A stretch of 64,000 nucleotides of DNA from Micromonospora lutea (GCF_016863535.1 NZ_BOPB01000025.1:155925-219924), one strand, 5' to 3'. Positions 23,687 to 32,874 are shown, counted from the stretch's first letter. Notes: generated by a model not told the origin, from the sequence alone. A program made the numbers and translations.

Positions 23687-24550
23687 TCAGGCCACCCATC
23701 GCTGGCCACGGTTCCGGTCGCCGCGGTGCTGGGCGGCACCACGGCGAACCCGCCCCGGGTCGCGGCGGGCGTGCGTGGCGTGGTGGTGCGCCTGGCCCGA
23801 GTACGGCGGCAGCAGCCGCAGCGGGGCGGGCTCGTCGACCTCGTCGAGGTGCAACCGCCAGCGGGACCGCTCCGGCTGGTGGCGGTCGCCTGGGTCGCCC
23901 GGCTGTCGGGAGCTTCGCGCCAGCAGCACGGTGATCAGGTAGCCGACCACCAGGAAGCCGTGGCTCACCAGCCGGGCCACCTCGACCTGCGAGGCGACGA
24001 GGTCGTTCACCGACAGCAACACCAGGGTGACCACGAAGGCACCGAGCATCGGCACCAGCCCCGACGGCGAGGTCCGACGCAACGCGACGAAGAGGAAACC
24101 GGCACCCACCGCGACGTTCCACGCCGCGGACTCGTGCCACAGGTGCTGGCCGGTCGCGTGGATGTGGCCGGCGACCTCGCCCCGGCCGATCTGCGCCAGC
24201 CCGAGCACCAGCTGCACGGCACCGAGCAGACCCAGCGCGGCGCGCAGCCCGTTGACCATGGTGGGCAGCCCGGCGGTCGTCGGCCACCAGCGACCCGGGA
24301 CCGCCATGGCGACGCGCGTGCGCCAGTGCCGGCGCGGCGGCGGGGCCGCAGCGAGGATCGACGCGGTCAGGTCCGGCAGCGAGGTCACCACCTGGGTACG
24401 CGCCCGACGGGTCACCGTCGCCGCGGAGTCGAGCCAGGCGCGGCAGCCGGCGCACGTCTCCAGGTGCACACCGACCCGGCGTTGCTCGTCCTCGGTGACC
24501 TCACCGTCCAACTGCGCCGACAGAATTTCCCGCCACTGCTCACACCGCAT
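23687..24550 (-). CDS. Zinc-finger (zf-HC2) membrane anti-sigma factor candidate
   Basis: Starting at ATG 24550, the 287-residue protein begins MRCEQWREILSAQLDGEV and has the H-x3-C-x2-C motif HLETCAGC of zinc-associated anti-sigma domains. Four to five membrane segments follow (for example ALGLLGAVQLVLGLAQIG; VPMLGAFVVTLVLLSVNDLVA; GFLVVGYLITVLLA), then a His/Arg-rich cytoplasmic tail. It likely sequesters the neighbouring ECF sigma factor at the membrane. The multi-span layout with an extended tail is unusual compared with single-span RsrA/ZAS proteins. The two genes converge with 17 bp between stops. Confidence 0.75.
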   Translation of the reverse strand: MRCEQWREILSAQLDGEVTEDEQRRVGVHLETCAGCRAWLDSAATVTRRARTQVVTSLPDLTASILAAAPPPRRHWRTRVAMAVPGRWWPTTAGLPTMVNGLRAALGLLGAVQLVLGLAQIGRGEVAGHIHATGQHLWHESAAWNVAVGAGFLFVALRRTSPSGLVPMLGAFVVTLVLLSVNDLVASQVEVARLVSHGFLVVGYLITVLLARSSRQPGDPGDRHQPERSRWRLHLDEVDEPAPLRLLPPYSGQAHHHATHARRDPGRVRRGAAQHRGDRNRGQRWVA

Positions 24551-24619
24551 GTACCCATAGTCGCTCCCCGGGCCGGCATGGTTCCCCGTCGGGACCGACG
24601 GCAACGGCCGAACCCGAGG

Positions 24620-26419
24620 TCAGGGGCCACCCCGGCTGGCCCAGGCGTGCAGCGCGTCCCGGTTGCTCGCGCCGTCGAGGTTCAGCGCCGCCTCGATGAG
24701 GGCGAGATGGGTGAACGCCTGTGGGTAGTTGCCCAGGGCGGTGCCATCGGCGTCGAGCTGCTCGGCGTACAGGCCGAGCGGGCCGGCGTACTTGAGGAGC
24801 TGCGCGAAGACCTCGTGGGCCTCGTCCCGCCGGCCGGCCAGCACCAGCGCCGACACCAGCTCGAAGGAGCAGAGCAGGAACGCGCCCTCCGTACCGGGCA
24901 GGCCGTCGTCGGCTTTGTAGCGCCGGAGCAGGGCAGGGCCGATCTCCAACTCCGCGCGTATCCGGTCGATGGTGGCCAGCATCCGGGGATCGTCGCCGGG
25001 CAGGAACCCGACCAGTGGGATACGCAGCACGGAGGCGTCCAGCTCGGTCGAGCCGTACTCCATCACGAAACTGCCCACCTGTGCGTCGAAGCCGCGTTCC
25101 AGCACCTCGGCGTGCACCGTGTCGCGGGCCGTTCGCCAACGCTCGACACTCGCCGACGAGTCACCGAGCAACTCCGCCAGGCGGATGCCCCGGTCCAGGC
25201 AGACCCAGGTCATCACCTTCGTGTTCACGTAGTGCCGGCGCGGTCCGCGTACCTCCCAGGTGCCGTGGTCGGGCTCGTGCCACCGATCGGCCATCACGTC
25301 GACGTGCTTGCGCAGCAGCGACCACTGCTCCCTGGTCAGCTCGCCGGTGAGCTGGTGATACGCCAGCGCGGCGTCGAGGACGTGCCCGTACGTGTCGAAC
25401 TGCACCTGCTCGGCGGCCTCGTTGCCGATCCGTACCGGCTGCGAACCGGCGTACCCCTCCAGATGTGGCAGCTCCCGTTCCTGTGTCGTGGTGCCGTGGA
25501 TGCCCACCAGCGGGCTGAGCAGCTCTTTCGAGCAGAGGGAGATCAGGAAGTGCAGGTAGCGCCGGCCCTCCTCGGCGTGACCGAGCCGGAAGAGCGCGAG
25601 CAGCAGCAGGGCCGCGTCCCGGTGCCAGACGTAGCGGTAGTCCCAGTTGCGTACGCCGCCGATCTCCTCGGGCAGGCTGGTGGTGGGAGCGGCGATCAGC
25701 GCACCCGTCTCGTCGAAGGCGAGCCCGCGCAGCACCGCCGCGCTGTGCCGGACGGTGTCGGCACCAAAGCCGGAGTAGGTGCTGCGCGCCGACCACTTCT
25801 CCCAGGTCCGGCAGGTGCGTCGCAACAGCTCGTCCGGGTCGGCGGGCGCGGCCGGGGTGTCGCCGTAGCCGAGCAGCAGCGCGGTGGTCTGGCCGGCGGA
25901 CAGCTCCGCGGCGAACCGCAGGGTCCCGTCGGCCACCTCGCTGGGCAGGTCGCAGTGGACGTGCAGCGGAGTGTGCACAGCCCGCCACCGCCCGTCGTCT
26001 CCTTCCCAGGTCACCGCCTGGGCGCCGTACCCGATCCGGGGCCGTACCCGGATGTCCAGCCGGACGGTGCCCTGCTCGACCGTGACCCGCCGCACCAGCA
26101 GCTTGTCCGTGGGCAACGGCTCGGCGAGGTCGCTGGGCGTGACCGCGAGGAAGTCATGGACGATCGCCGTCCCGTCGGGCGCCTCGTACCGGCTCTCCAG
26201 CACCAGGGTGCCGGGTAGGTACCGCCTGCTCGGCTGGGGGCAACCGGCCACGGTGAGGTCGAGGGCACCGCCGGTGCGGCGGTCCAGCAGCCGAGCCAGC
26301 AGGGCGTCACCGGCGAAGTGCGGCACGCAGAGCCACTCGACCGCTCCGTCCGCGGCGACCAGCGCGGCGGTGTGAGTGTCGGACAGGAACGCGTACGAGT
26401 CGATCGGGGGACAGGTCAT
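24620..26419 (-). CDS. Glycoside hydrolase family 15 protein (glucoamylase/trehalase-like)
   Basis: The ATG at 26419 gives 599 residues beginning with PPIDSYAFLSDTHTAALVA, the usual GH15 start. The N-terminal super-sandwich is followed by the (alpha/alpha)6 barrel with RNWDYRYVWHRDAALLL, GNEAAEQVQFDTYGHV, HGTWEVRGPRRHYVNTKVMT (general-acid Glu) and EGAFLLCSFELVSAL (second Glu region). Actinobacterial members of this length include trehalases and glucan glucohydrolases; no signal peptide is present, so a cytoplasmic role such as trehalose or maltooligosaccharide breakdown is likely. It is divergent from the flavoprotein gene. Confidence 0.9.
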   Translation of the reverse strand: MTCPPIDSYAFLSDTHTAALVAADGAVEWLCVPHFAGDALLARLLDRRTGGALDLTVAGCPQPSRRYLPGTLVLESRYEAPDGTAIVHDFLAVTPSDLAEPLPTDKLLVRRVTVEQGTVRLDIRVRPRIGYGAQAVTWEGDDGRWRAVHTPLHVHCDLPSEVADGTLRFAAELSAGQTTALLLGYGDTPAAPADPDELLRRTCRTWEKWSARSTYSGFGADTVRHSAAVLRGLAFDETGALIAAPTTSLPEEIGGVRNWDYRYVWHRDAALLLLALFRLGHAEEGRRYLHFLISLCSKELLSPLVGIHGTTTQERELPHLEGYAGSQPVRIGNEAAEQVQFDTYGHVLDAALAYHQLTGELTREQWSLLRKHVDVMADRWHEPDHGTWEVRGPRRHYVNTKVMTWVCLDRGIRLAELLGDSSASVERWRTARDTVHAEVLERGFDAQVGSFVMEYGSTELDASVLRIPLVGFLPGDDPRMLATIDRIRAELEIGPALLRRYKADDGLPGTEGAFLLCSFELVSALVLAGRRDEAHEVFAQLLKYAGPLGLYAEQLDADGTALGNYPQAFTHLALIEAALNLDGASNRDALHAWASRGGP

Positions 26420-26521
26420 CGCAGCTCCGGAGCGCCTGGTCGAGGAGGTTCCGCTACGCCGATGACTACCCCTCCAGCCCGGGGGTAAGCGCGCGGTTGG
26501 TCTGTCGGGAGGAGGTTGCGG

Positions 26522-27736
26522 GTGTCGCGTCCCTTCGTGAACTGGTCCGGCAGTCTCGCGTTCACCCCCTCCGGTCGCGCGGAGCCGGCGGACGAAGACG
26601 AGGTGCGGGAACTGGTGTTGCGGGCCCGCGAGTCGGGGACCACCCTGCGGCCGGTCGGCTCGGGTCACTCGTCGAGCCCGCTGGTACGCACCGACGGCAC
26701 CCTGGTCAGCCTGGACCGGATGGTCGGCGTGATCGACATGGCCGGCGACCGGGCCACGGTCCGGGGCGGCAGTCGGCTCAAAGAGTTGGGCGAGGGCCTC
26801 TACGACGCCGGGCTGGCGATGGAGAACCTCGGCGACGTGGACTACCAGTCCATCGCGGGCGCCACCGCCACCGGCACCCACGGCACCGGCCTGCGCTTCG
26901 GCAACCTGTCCACCCAGGTGTCGGAGGCGCGCCTGGTCACGGGCACCGGCGAGGTGCTGGACGTCTCCCCGACCAGCAACAGCGACCTGCTGCCGGCGGT
27001 CCGCCTCTCCCTCGGTGTGCTGGGTGTGGTCACCCAGCTCACCCTCGCGTTGCTACCCCGCTACGACCTGCGCCGACGGGCCTGGTGCGCGCCGGTCCAG
27101 TGGACCCTCGACCATCTGGCCGAGTTGCAGCACCGCAACCGCAACATGGACTTCTACTGGTACCCGCGCAGCGACCTGACCCAGATCCGCACCATCAACC
27201 GCGCGGACGAGGTGCCCGAGGTGCCGATCGAGGCGAGCCGGATGTCCGCGTCCGACGGGTGGTACGAGCCCAGGGACCTGGAGGTCGGGCCGACCCACCG
27301 CACCATCCCGCAGCACCGGGAACTGCGTTTCGAGGAGATCGAGTACATGCTCCCGTCGGAGGCGTTCCCGGCCTGCTTCGCGGAGGTGCGCCGTCGGATC
27401 CGGGACCGGCACCGGCGCACCGTGGGCTGGCGGGTGCTGGTACGCACCATCGCCGCCGACGACATCTGGCTCAGCAACGCGTACGGTCGCGCCACCACCA
27501 CCATCGCCTGCCTGCAGAACGCCTCGTTGCCGTACGAGGAGTACTTCCGGGACATGGAAACCGTCTTCCGGCAGTACGGCGGACGGCCACACTGGGGCAA
27601 GAAGCACTGGCTGACGGCTGAAGACCTGCGCCCGCTCTTTCCCCGCTGGGACGACTTTCAGGCGGCCCGCCGTCGCCTCGACCCGGACGGGGTATTCCTC
27701 ACCCCCGACCTCGCTCGACTACTGGAGGAGGCGTGA
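26522..27736 (+). CDS. FAD-linked oxidoreductase, aldonolactone-oxidase family
   Basis: The N-terminal FAD_binding_4 domain shows TTLRPVGSGHSSSPLV and GATATGTHGTGLRFGN, and the C-terminal ALO domain ends with the family motif RPHWGKKHW. The family oxidises sugar lactones or polyols (L-gulono-lactone, D-arabinono-lactone, alditols) and passes electrons to oxygen or a carrier. I chose GTG 26522 because a GGGAGGAGG site lies at proper distance; TTG 26516 is too close. The product has about 404 residues and no signal peptide. The stop overlaps the next start by 1 nt. Confidence 0.88.
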   Translation: MSRPFVNWSGSLAFTPSGRAEPADEDEVRELVLRARESGTTLRPVGSGHSSSPLVRTDGTLVSLDRMVGVIDMAGDRATVRGGSRLKELGEGLYDAGLAMENLGDVDYQSIAGATATGTHGTGLRFGNLSTQVSEARLVTGTGEVLDVSPTSNSDLLPAVRLSLGVLGVVTQLTLALLPRYDLRRRAWCAPVQWTLDHLAELQHRNRNMDFYWYPRSDLTQIRTINRADEVPEVPIEASRMSASDGWYEPRDLEVGPTHRTIPQHRELRFEEIEYMLPSEAFPACFAEVRRRIRDRHRRTVGWRVLVRTIAADDIWLSNAYGRATTTIACLQNASLPYEEYFRDMETVFRQYGGRPHWGKKHWLTAEDLRPLFPRWDDFQAARRRLDPDGVFLTPDLARLLEEA

Positions 27737-28101
27737 TGACACAGGTGTGGGCGGTGCCGGGCGGGCACGTCCCGTTCGCCGGCACCGGTGTCGAGCCGGA
27801 GTTCACCAGTTTCGACAAGCTGTGTGTGCTGAACACCACCGACTCCGAGGCGGAGGTGACGCTCCACTTCTACTACGAGGACGCCGAGCCGGTCGGGCCG
27901 TACCGTTTCGGCGTCGGTGCCCGACGGATCCGACACGTACGGGTCAACGACCTGATCGATCCGGAGGCGGTCCGCCTCGACCGCCCGTACGGCTGCGTGC
28001 TCAGCTCGTCGGTGCCGGTGGTGGTGCAGTTCCTCCGGCAGGACAGCCGGTCGTCGGCCAGGCTGGCCCTCACCGGGACCATGGCCCACCCGGTCGGATA
28101 G
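27736..28101 (+). CDS. Sensory rhodopsin transducer (ASRT/DUF1362) family protein
   Basis: A 121-residue beta-rich protein that closely follows the Anabaena sensory rhodopsin transducer pattern: VWAVPGGHVPFAGTG, CVLNTTDSEAEVTLHFYYED, EPVGPYRFGVGARRIRHVRV and SSVPVVVQFLRQDSR. ASRT is a soluble tetramer; in Anabaena it binds the photoreceptor, but relatives in rhodopsin-free bacteria resemble sugar-binding jelly-roll folds. No rhodopsin gene is visible here. The one-base overlap (TGATG) with the aldonolactone-oxidase gene suggests a shared carbohydrate-related role, which is inference. Confidence 0.88.
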   Translation: MTQVWAVPGGHVPFAGTGVEPEFTSFDKLCVLNTTDSEAEVTLHFYYEDAEPVGPYRFGVGARRIRHVRVNDLIDPEAVRLDRPYGCVLSSSVPVVVQFLRQDSRSSARLALTGTMAHPVG

Positions 28102-28208
28102 CCACCCCGACAGCTTGCGATGGCTCACATCGGGCATCCCGGGCCATGCCGAACTCGGTGGGACGCCGCCGAGGACGTGTTTCGGCCGTGGGGCGGTGGC
28201 GGTTGCGG

Positions 28209-28583
28209 TCAGGCCCACAGCGCCTCGGCGAGGGTGACCCCGAGGAACGCGGCACCCACCGCGGCGGTGACGCTGATGCCGGCGTTGAACAGCGCGGCGC
28301 GGCGCGCCCCGTCCTCGAAGAGCCGGATCGTCTCGTAGCCGAAGGTCGAGTAGGTGGTCAGCGCACCGCACAGGCCGACGCCGAGAAAGGCGACCAGGGA
28401 GCCGGAGACCGCGCCCACGGCGGCACCACCGATCAGGACGCCGAGGACGAGCGAGCCCAGCACGTTGACCGTGCAGGTGCCCCACGGAAAAACCGTGTCG
28501 TGGCGGGCCTGCACCGCCCGGTCGACCAGGTAGCGCAGCGGCGCGCCGAGGGCGGCGCCGAGCGCCACCAGAAGCACCGTCAT
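28209..28583 (-). CDS. crcB: Fluoride channel subunit CrcB/Fluc (second of tandem pair)
   Basis: The 124-residue protein has four membrane helices with family signatures ALGAPLRYLVDRAVQ, FPWGTCTVNVLGSLVLGVL and GLCGALTTYSTFGYET (the phenylalanine-box/TTYSTF region lining the pore). Fluc channels release fluoride passively and work as dual-topology dimers; organisms with two genes often form heterodimers of opposite orientation. It overlaps the upstream crcB copy by 4 nt. Confidence 0.92.
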   Translation of the reverse strand: MTVLLVALGAALGAPLRYLVDRAVQARHDTVFPWGTCTVNVLGSLVLGVLIGGAAVGAVSGSLVAFLGVGLCGALTTYSTFGYETIRLFEDGARRAALFNAGISVTAAVGAAFLGVTLAEALWA

Positions 28584-29068
28584 CCGGCGCTCCGGTTCCG
28601 CTGCACGCCGGCCGCCAGCCGGGTCAGGGCCGTGCCCAGCCAGACGGCGGTGAGGGCGGCGACGAGGGTACCGGCGAGATACAGCAGGCCGGTCCGCGCG
28701 GCACCGGCCGTCACCGCCTGCTGCACCTCGACGGCGTACGTGGAGAAGGTCGTGTACCCGCCGAGCACGCCGACGCCGAGGAAGGGCCGGACCAGTCGCG
28801 GCGCGTCCCGCACCTCGGTGATCAGCACCATCAGTACCCCGATGAGCAGGCAACCCGACACGTTGACCGCGAAGGTGGCCCAGGGGAAACCGCGGGGCGG
28901 GTGCGGGAAGGCGATGGCCAACCCGTGTCGCACCAGCGCGCCGGTCATGCCTCCGACGGCGATCACGGTGAGCAGGCTGGCGGCACCGTCGGGCAGGGCG
29001 GCCCGTCGGCTCGGCTGGTCCAGCTCGACATCCGGGTCGACGGGTGGTCGCTGTGGCCCCAAGGTCAC
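28580..29068 (-). CDS. crcB: Fluoride channel subunit CrcB/Fluc (first of tandem pair)
   Basis: The 162-residue protein has a hydrophilic 30-residue N-terminal extension, then four helices with GGMTGALVRHGLAIAFP, FPWATFAVNVSGCLLIGVL and GVLGGYTTFSTYAVEV. The TTFSTY motif is reversed in aromatic order relative to the partner (TTYSTF). ATGA overlap with the second copy implies stoichiometric synthesis. I looked for a fluoride riboswitch in the 77-bp divergent gap and did not see one. Confidence 0.9.
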   Translation of the reverse strand: MTLGPQRPPVDPDVELDQPSRRAALPDGAASLLTVIAVGGMTGALVRHGLAIAFPHPPRGFPWATFAVNVSGCLLIGVLMVLITEVRDAPRLVRPFLGVGVLGGYTTFSTYAVEVQQAVTAGAARTGLLYLAGTLVAALTAVWLGTALTRLAAGVQRNRSAG

Positions 29069-29145
29069 CCCCTACCAGCACGAGGGTAACGTCGCTCGGC
29101 CGGCGTCAACCCGGGCGCGGCCCCCGGCGACGGTAGGGTGCGGCA

Positions 29146-29481
29146 GTGACCGTGCTGCGTTCCGTTCTGCTGTTCGCCCTGGCGGCGATCGCTGAGATCG
29201 GCGGAGCCTGGTTGGTGTGGCAGGGCTGGCGGGAGCACCGAGGGCTGTGGTTCGTCGCCGCCGGCATGCTCGCCCTCGGCGCGTACGGCTTCGTGGCCAC
29301 CTTCCAGCCCGACCCGAACTTCGGCCGCATCCTGGCCGCGTACGGCGGGGTTTTCGTGGCCGGTTCGCTCGCCTGGGGGATGATCTTCGACGGTTTCCGC
29401 CCGGACCGGTGGGATCTCACCGGCGCGGCGATCTGCCTGCTCGGCGTCGCCGTCATCATGTACGCCCCACGCGGCGCCTGA
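29146..29481 (+). CDS. YnfA/UPF0060 family small membrane protein
   Basis: A 111-residue, four-helix membrane protein with the YnfA signatures AIAEIGGAWLVWQGWREHRG, AYGFVATFQPDPNFGRILAAYGG and GFRPDRWDLTGAAICLLGV in order. YnfA belongs to the small multidrug resistance-like fold and some members export cationic dyes or antibiotics. GTG start at 29146 lies six bases after TAGGGT (29134-29139) without a ribosome site, consistent with a leaderless transcript. Confidence 0.9.
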   Translation: MTVLRSVLLFALAAIAEIGGAWLVWQGWREHRGLWFVAAGMLALGAYGFVATFQPDPNFGRILAAYGGVFVAGSLAWGMIFDGFRPDRWDLTGAAICLLGVAVIMYAPRGA

Positions 29482-29712
29482 CCCGCATCACCACGGTGCC
29501 GCGATGCGCGTCCTCTTCGCCAGCCGCTGACCGGGCTCGGGGCCGTGCCGGGCGGTTCGGCACGCCGACAGGGCTGGACCGCCGCCGCATCGACGGTGAC
29601 TATAAGTAGCTGGTCGAACGCCGTCGGCTGCGACTGGCGGTAGTCCGCGTCGCGGTTCCGTCGTGCGACCGCGGGCCGCGTCCGCGTGTCGCCGACACCG
29701 AGGAGGTTCCAC

Positions 29713-31680
29713 ATGGCCGCCACGTCGACCCGGCGTCGTGACCGAGCGGCGCAGGCCGGGCCGGCGGCAGGGGAGTCGGTGCTGCCCGAGCTGCGGGCGA
29801 TGTGGTGGGAGACGGGAATGCGGGCGCGGACCCAGGCCGGTCTGCTCGCCGTCTTCGCCGAACTGCCCAGGCTGATCTGGGCGGCCCTGCGGTTCAGTTG
29901 GCGCGCTGACCGGCTGCGTACCTCGGTGGTCGCCGTGACCACGGTCGGTGCCGGCGTGATGTCGGCGTTCGGGCTGCTCGCGACGCAGCGGGTGCTGGTG
30001 GAACTGTTCGCCGGTGGGCCGACCGGGGAGAAGGTGGTGGCCGCGCTGCCCGCGCTCGCGATGCTCGCCGCCGCGACAGCGGCGCGGTCCGGGATGGCCA
30101 TCGCCACCGGCTACGCCCTGAACGGGCTGACCCCCAGGGTCAGCCGGGAGGTGGAACGAGGGCTGTTCGAGGTCACCACGGCCGTGCGCCTGGAAGCCTT
30201 CGACGCGGACGCGTTCGCCGACGACATGGAACGAGCCACCCGCGGCACCCAGTCCGCGGTCGACCTGGTGCCGGCCTCGATGAACCTGCTCACCGGGCTG
30301 GTGGGGGTGATCGCGGTGACCGTGGCCGTCGTGGTGATCCATCCGGTGTTGCTGCCGGCGCTGCTGGTCGCGACCGTGCCGAACGCGTGGGCGTCGCTGC
30401 GCGCGGGGCACCTGCGGTACCGGACCTACATCGCCGGCTCGGTCCGGCGGCGTCGGATGTGGCTGCTGCACCGGCTGATGGCCGAACGGGCTTCGGCACC
30501 GGAACTGCGCTCGTACGGACTGCGCCGGTTCCTGCTGGACCAGTACGACCGGGTGATGGGTGTGGAGACCGACATCGAGCTGGCCCTGGCGCGTCGGGTC
30601 ACCACCACGGTCACCGTGGGCTCGATGATCGGTGGCGTCGCCACCGCCGTGGTCTACGTGCTGCTCGGACTGCTGCTCATCGACGGGCAGATCCCGCTCG
30701 CGGCGGCGGCCACCTGTGTGATCGCGGTGCAGGCGGCGCAGCGTTCGTTGGCCGTGGTGACCTTCCAGATGGACCGCGTCTACACCGAGGGCCAGCACTT
30801 CCGCGACTACACGGGGTTCATGACCCGCGCCGCCACCTATCTGCCCGAGCAGGTGGTGGCGGCGGCACCGGACCGGCTACGGGTGCTGACCGTGGACGCG
30901 GTGAGCCTGCGTTACCCGGATCGAGACAGCCCGGCGGTCGATCGCGTCACGTTGACCGTCGAGGCGGGGCAGACGGTGGCTTTCGTCGGGGAGAACGGTT
31001 CCGGCAAGAGCAGCCTGGCCGCCCTGATCGCCGCACTGCGTACGCCCAGCGAGGGGGTGATCCGCTGGAACGGTCATCCCCTGGCCGAGCTGGACCGCGA
31101 CACGTTGCGTGGCCGCATCGCCGTGGTCACCCAGGAGTACCACAAGTGGCCGTTCACCGCCGCCACGAACATCGCCATCGGGGACATCGACGCCGAGGCC
31201 CGGCAGGATCGGATCGAGGCCGCGGCAACCCGCGCGGTCGCCGACGAGATGATCCGCGAACTTCCGCACGGGTACGAGACGCTGCTCGACCGCACCTTCG
31301 CCAAGGGGCAGGATCTCTCCGGCGGGCAGTGGCAGCGGATCACCGCGGCCCGTGGCTTCCTCCGCGACGCCGAACTGCTGGTGATGGACGAGCCGTCCTC
31401 CGCGCTCGATCCGCGTGCGGAAGACGCGTTGTTCCAGGCCATCCGCGACCGGCGGGGCCGGGCCACCACCATTCTGATCACGCACCGGCTGGCCAACGTC
31501 CGGCACGTCGACCGGATCTTCGTGCTGCATCACGGGCGTCTGGTCGAGGAGGGCACCCACGACGAGCTCGTCGCCGCCGGTGGCCGCTACGCCGACCTGT
31601 TCACCCTCCAGGCCGCCGGCTACGCGGGCACCGGCAGTCCGCCCGTTCCCCGGCAGCATCCGCACCCGGCCGCTGGCTGA
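29713..31680 (+). CDS. ABC exporter (fused membrane and ATPase domains)
   Basis: The 655-residue product has a membrane domain of about six helices (residues 60-340) and a C-terminal ATPase domain with Walker A VGENGSGKSS, Q-loop VTQEYHKW, signature DLSGGQWQR, Walker B ELLVMDEPSSALD and switch His in LITHRLANV. It functions as a homo- or heterodimer that exports a lipid, peptide or drug; the substrate is unknown. The ATG at 29713 is preceded by GAGGAGG at good spacing. No precursor-peptide or maturation genes are nearby. Confidence 0.92.
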   Translation: MAATSTRRRDRAAQAGPAAGESVLPELRAMWWETGMRARTQAGLLAVFAELPRLIWAALRFSWRADRLRTSVVAVTTVGAGVMSAFGLLATQRVLVELFAGGPTGEKVVAALPALAMLAAATAARSGMAIATGYALNGLTPRVSREVERGLFEVTTAVRLEAFDADAFADDMERATRGTQSAVDLVPASMNLLTGLVGVIAVTVAVVVIHPVLLPALLVATVPNAWASLRAGHLRYRTYIAGSVRRRRMWLLHRLMAERASAPELRSYGLRRFLLDQYDRVMGVETDIELALARRVTTTVTVGSMIGGVATAVVYVLLGLLLIDGQIPLAAAATCVIAVQAAQRSLAVVTFQMDRVYTEGQHFRDYTGFMTRAATYLPEQVVAAAPDRLRVLTVDAVSLRYPDRDSPAVDRVTLTVEAGQTVAFVGENGSGKSSLAALIAALRTPSEGVIRWNGHPLAELDRDTLRGRIAVVTQEYHKWPFTAATNIAIGDIDAEARQDRIEAAATRAVADEMIRELPHGYETLLDRTFAKGQDLSGGQWQRITAARGFLRDAELLVMDEPSSALDPRAEDALFQAIRDRRGRATTILITHRLANVRHVDRIFVLHHGRLVEEGTHDELVAAGGRYADLFTLQAAGYAGTGSPPVPRQHPHPAAG

Positions 31681-31773
31681 CCCGGACCCGCCGCGCGTCC
31701 TGGGTGGAGAAGCAGCGTCACGTTTGCGTCATCCGGCGACGGGAAGGGTGTGGCGTGACGGCAGGAGCAACGC

Positions 31774-32874
31774 ATGAGTGAGCCCGTGTCCGACGAGCCC
31801 GTCGGCCAGCTGGAACTGGTCCACGCCTTCAGCGGGCCCATGCCCACGGGAGTCAGCGTCTCGCACACCGGCCGGATCTTCGTCAGCTTTCCCCGGTGGG
31901 GCGACGACGTGCCCGCCACCGTGGTCGAGCTGCGCGACGGCGTCGAGGTGCCGTATCCGGACGAGCGGTGGAACCAGGCGCGCGGCACCGACGACCAGGA
32001 CGCACTCGTCTCGGTCCAGAGCATCGTGGTCGATCCCGCCGACCGGCTCTGGGTCCTCGACACCGGCAGCCCGATGTTCCGACCGACCCGACCGGGCGGC
32101 CCCAAACTGGTCCGGATCGACCTGGACAGCGACACCGTGGCCCAGGTGATCACCTTCCCGCCGGACGTGGCGCTGCCCACGACGTACCTCAACGACGTGC
32201 GCTTCGACCTGCGGCGTGGCGACGCGGGGCTCGCGTACATCACCGACTCGGCGATCACCGGACCGAACGGGATCATCGTGGTCGACCTGGCCACCGGTGC
32301 GTCCTGGCGTCGGCTGCACGATCATCCGTCGACCAAGGCGGAACCCCTGTCCCGCTTCCGGCCCGTCGTGGAGGGACGACCCTTCCTGCAACAGCCGGAC
32401 GACGGGCCGCCGAATCCGGTGACCATCGGCGCGGACGGAATCGCCATCTCCGCCGACGGTTCCCGGCTCTACTACTGCGCGTTGGCCTCACGCCAGTGGT
32501 ACAGCGTCGCCACCGACGCCCTCGCCGACGTCTCGGCCAGCGCGGATGAGGTGGCCGCAACGGTGATCCACGAGGGCGACAAGGGCACCGGCTCCGATGG
32601 GCTGGAGAGCGATGCCGCCGGGCGGATCTATTTCACCGCGTACGAACACAACGCGGTGTTGCGGCGGCGTCCGGACGGCGAGTACGAGACCGTCGTCCAC
32701 GACCCTCGGCTGCTCTGGCCGGACACTCTGTCGGTGGCGGTGGACGGGCATCTCTACGTGACCGCGAACCAGGTGCACCGACAGCCCAACTTCCAGCAGG
32801 GCAGGGACCTGCGCCGCAAGCCGTACGCGCTGTTCCGCACCCGGATCGACGCCGGACCGGTGCTGCTGCGCTGA
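31774..32874 (+). CDS. Yellow/major royal jelly protein-like beta-propeller (SMP-30 clan)
   Basis: The 366-residue protein has the repeating propeller pattern and MRJP signatures: MPTGVSVSHTGRIFVSFPRWGD, the DRLWVLDTGSP segment, FDLRRGDAGLAYITDS, NPVTIGADGIAISADGSRLYYCAL and the C-terminal VYVTANQVHR-like block (LYVTANQVHRQPNFQQG). Bacterial members are poorly characterised; some are gluconolactonase-like. No signal peptide is seen. The ATG at 31774 follows GCAGGAGCAACGC. Confidence 0.85.
   Translation: MSEPVSDEPVGQLELVHAFSGPMPTGVSVSHTGRIFVSFPRWGDDVPATVVELRDGVEVPYPDERWNQARGTDDQDALVSVQSIVVDPADRLWVLDTGSPMFRPTRPGGPKLVRIDLDSDTVAQVITFPPDVALPTTYLNDVRFDLRRGDAGLAYITDSAITGPNGIIVVDLATGASWRRLHDHPSTKAEPLSRFRPVVEGRPFLQQPDDGPPNPVTIGADGIAISADGSRLYYCALASRQWYSVATDALADVSASADEVAATVIHEGDKGTGSDGLESDAAGRIYFTAYEHNAVLRRRPDGEYETVVHDPRLLWPDTLSVAVDGHLYVTANQVHRQPNFQQGRDLRRKPYALFRTRIDAGPVLLR

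Noticed and set aside
26420..26881. N-terminal extension of the GH15 gene by 154 residues
   Set aside because: The extension is the antisense of the flavoprotein gene and is not like GH15; the ATG at 26419 fits the family start.
29069..29145. Possible fluoride riboswitch before the crcB pair
   Set aside because: The short gap is shared with the divergent YnfA gene and I could not find the conserved pseudoknot pattern.
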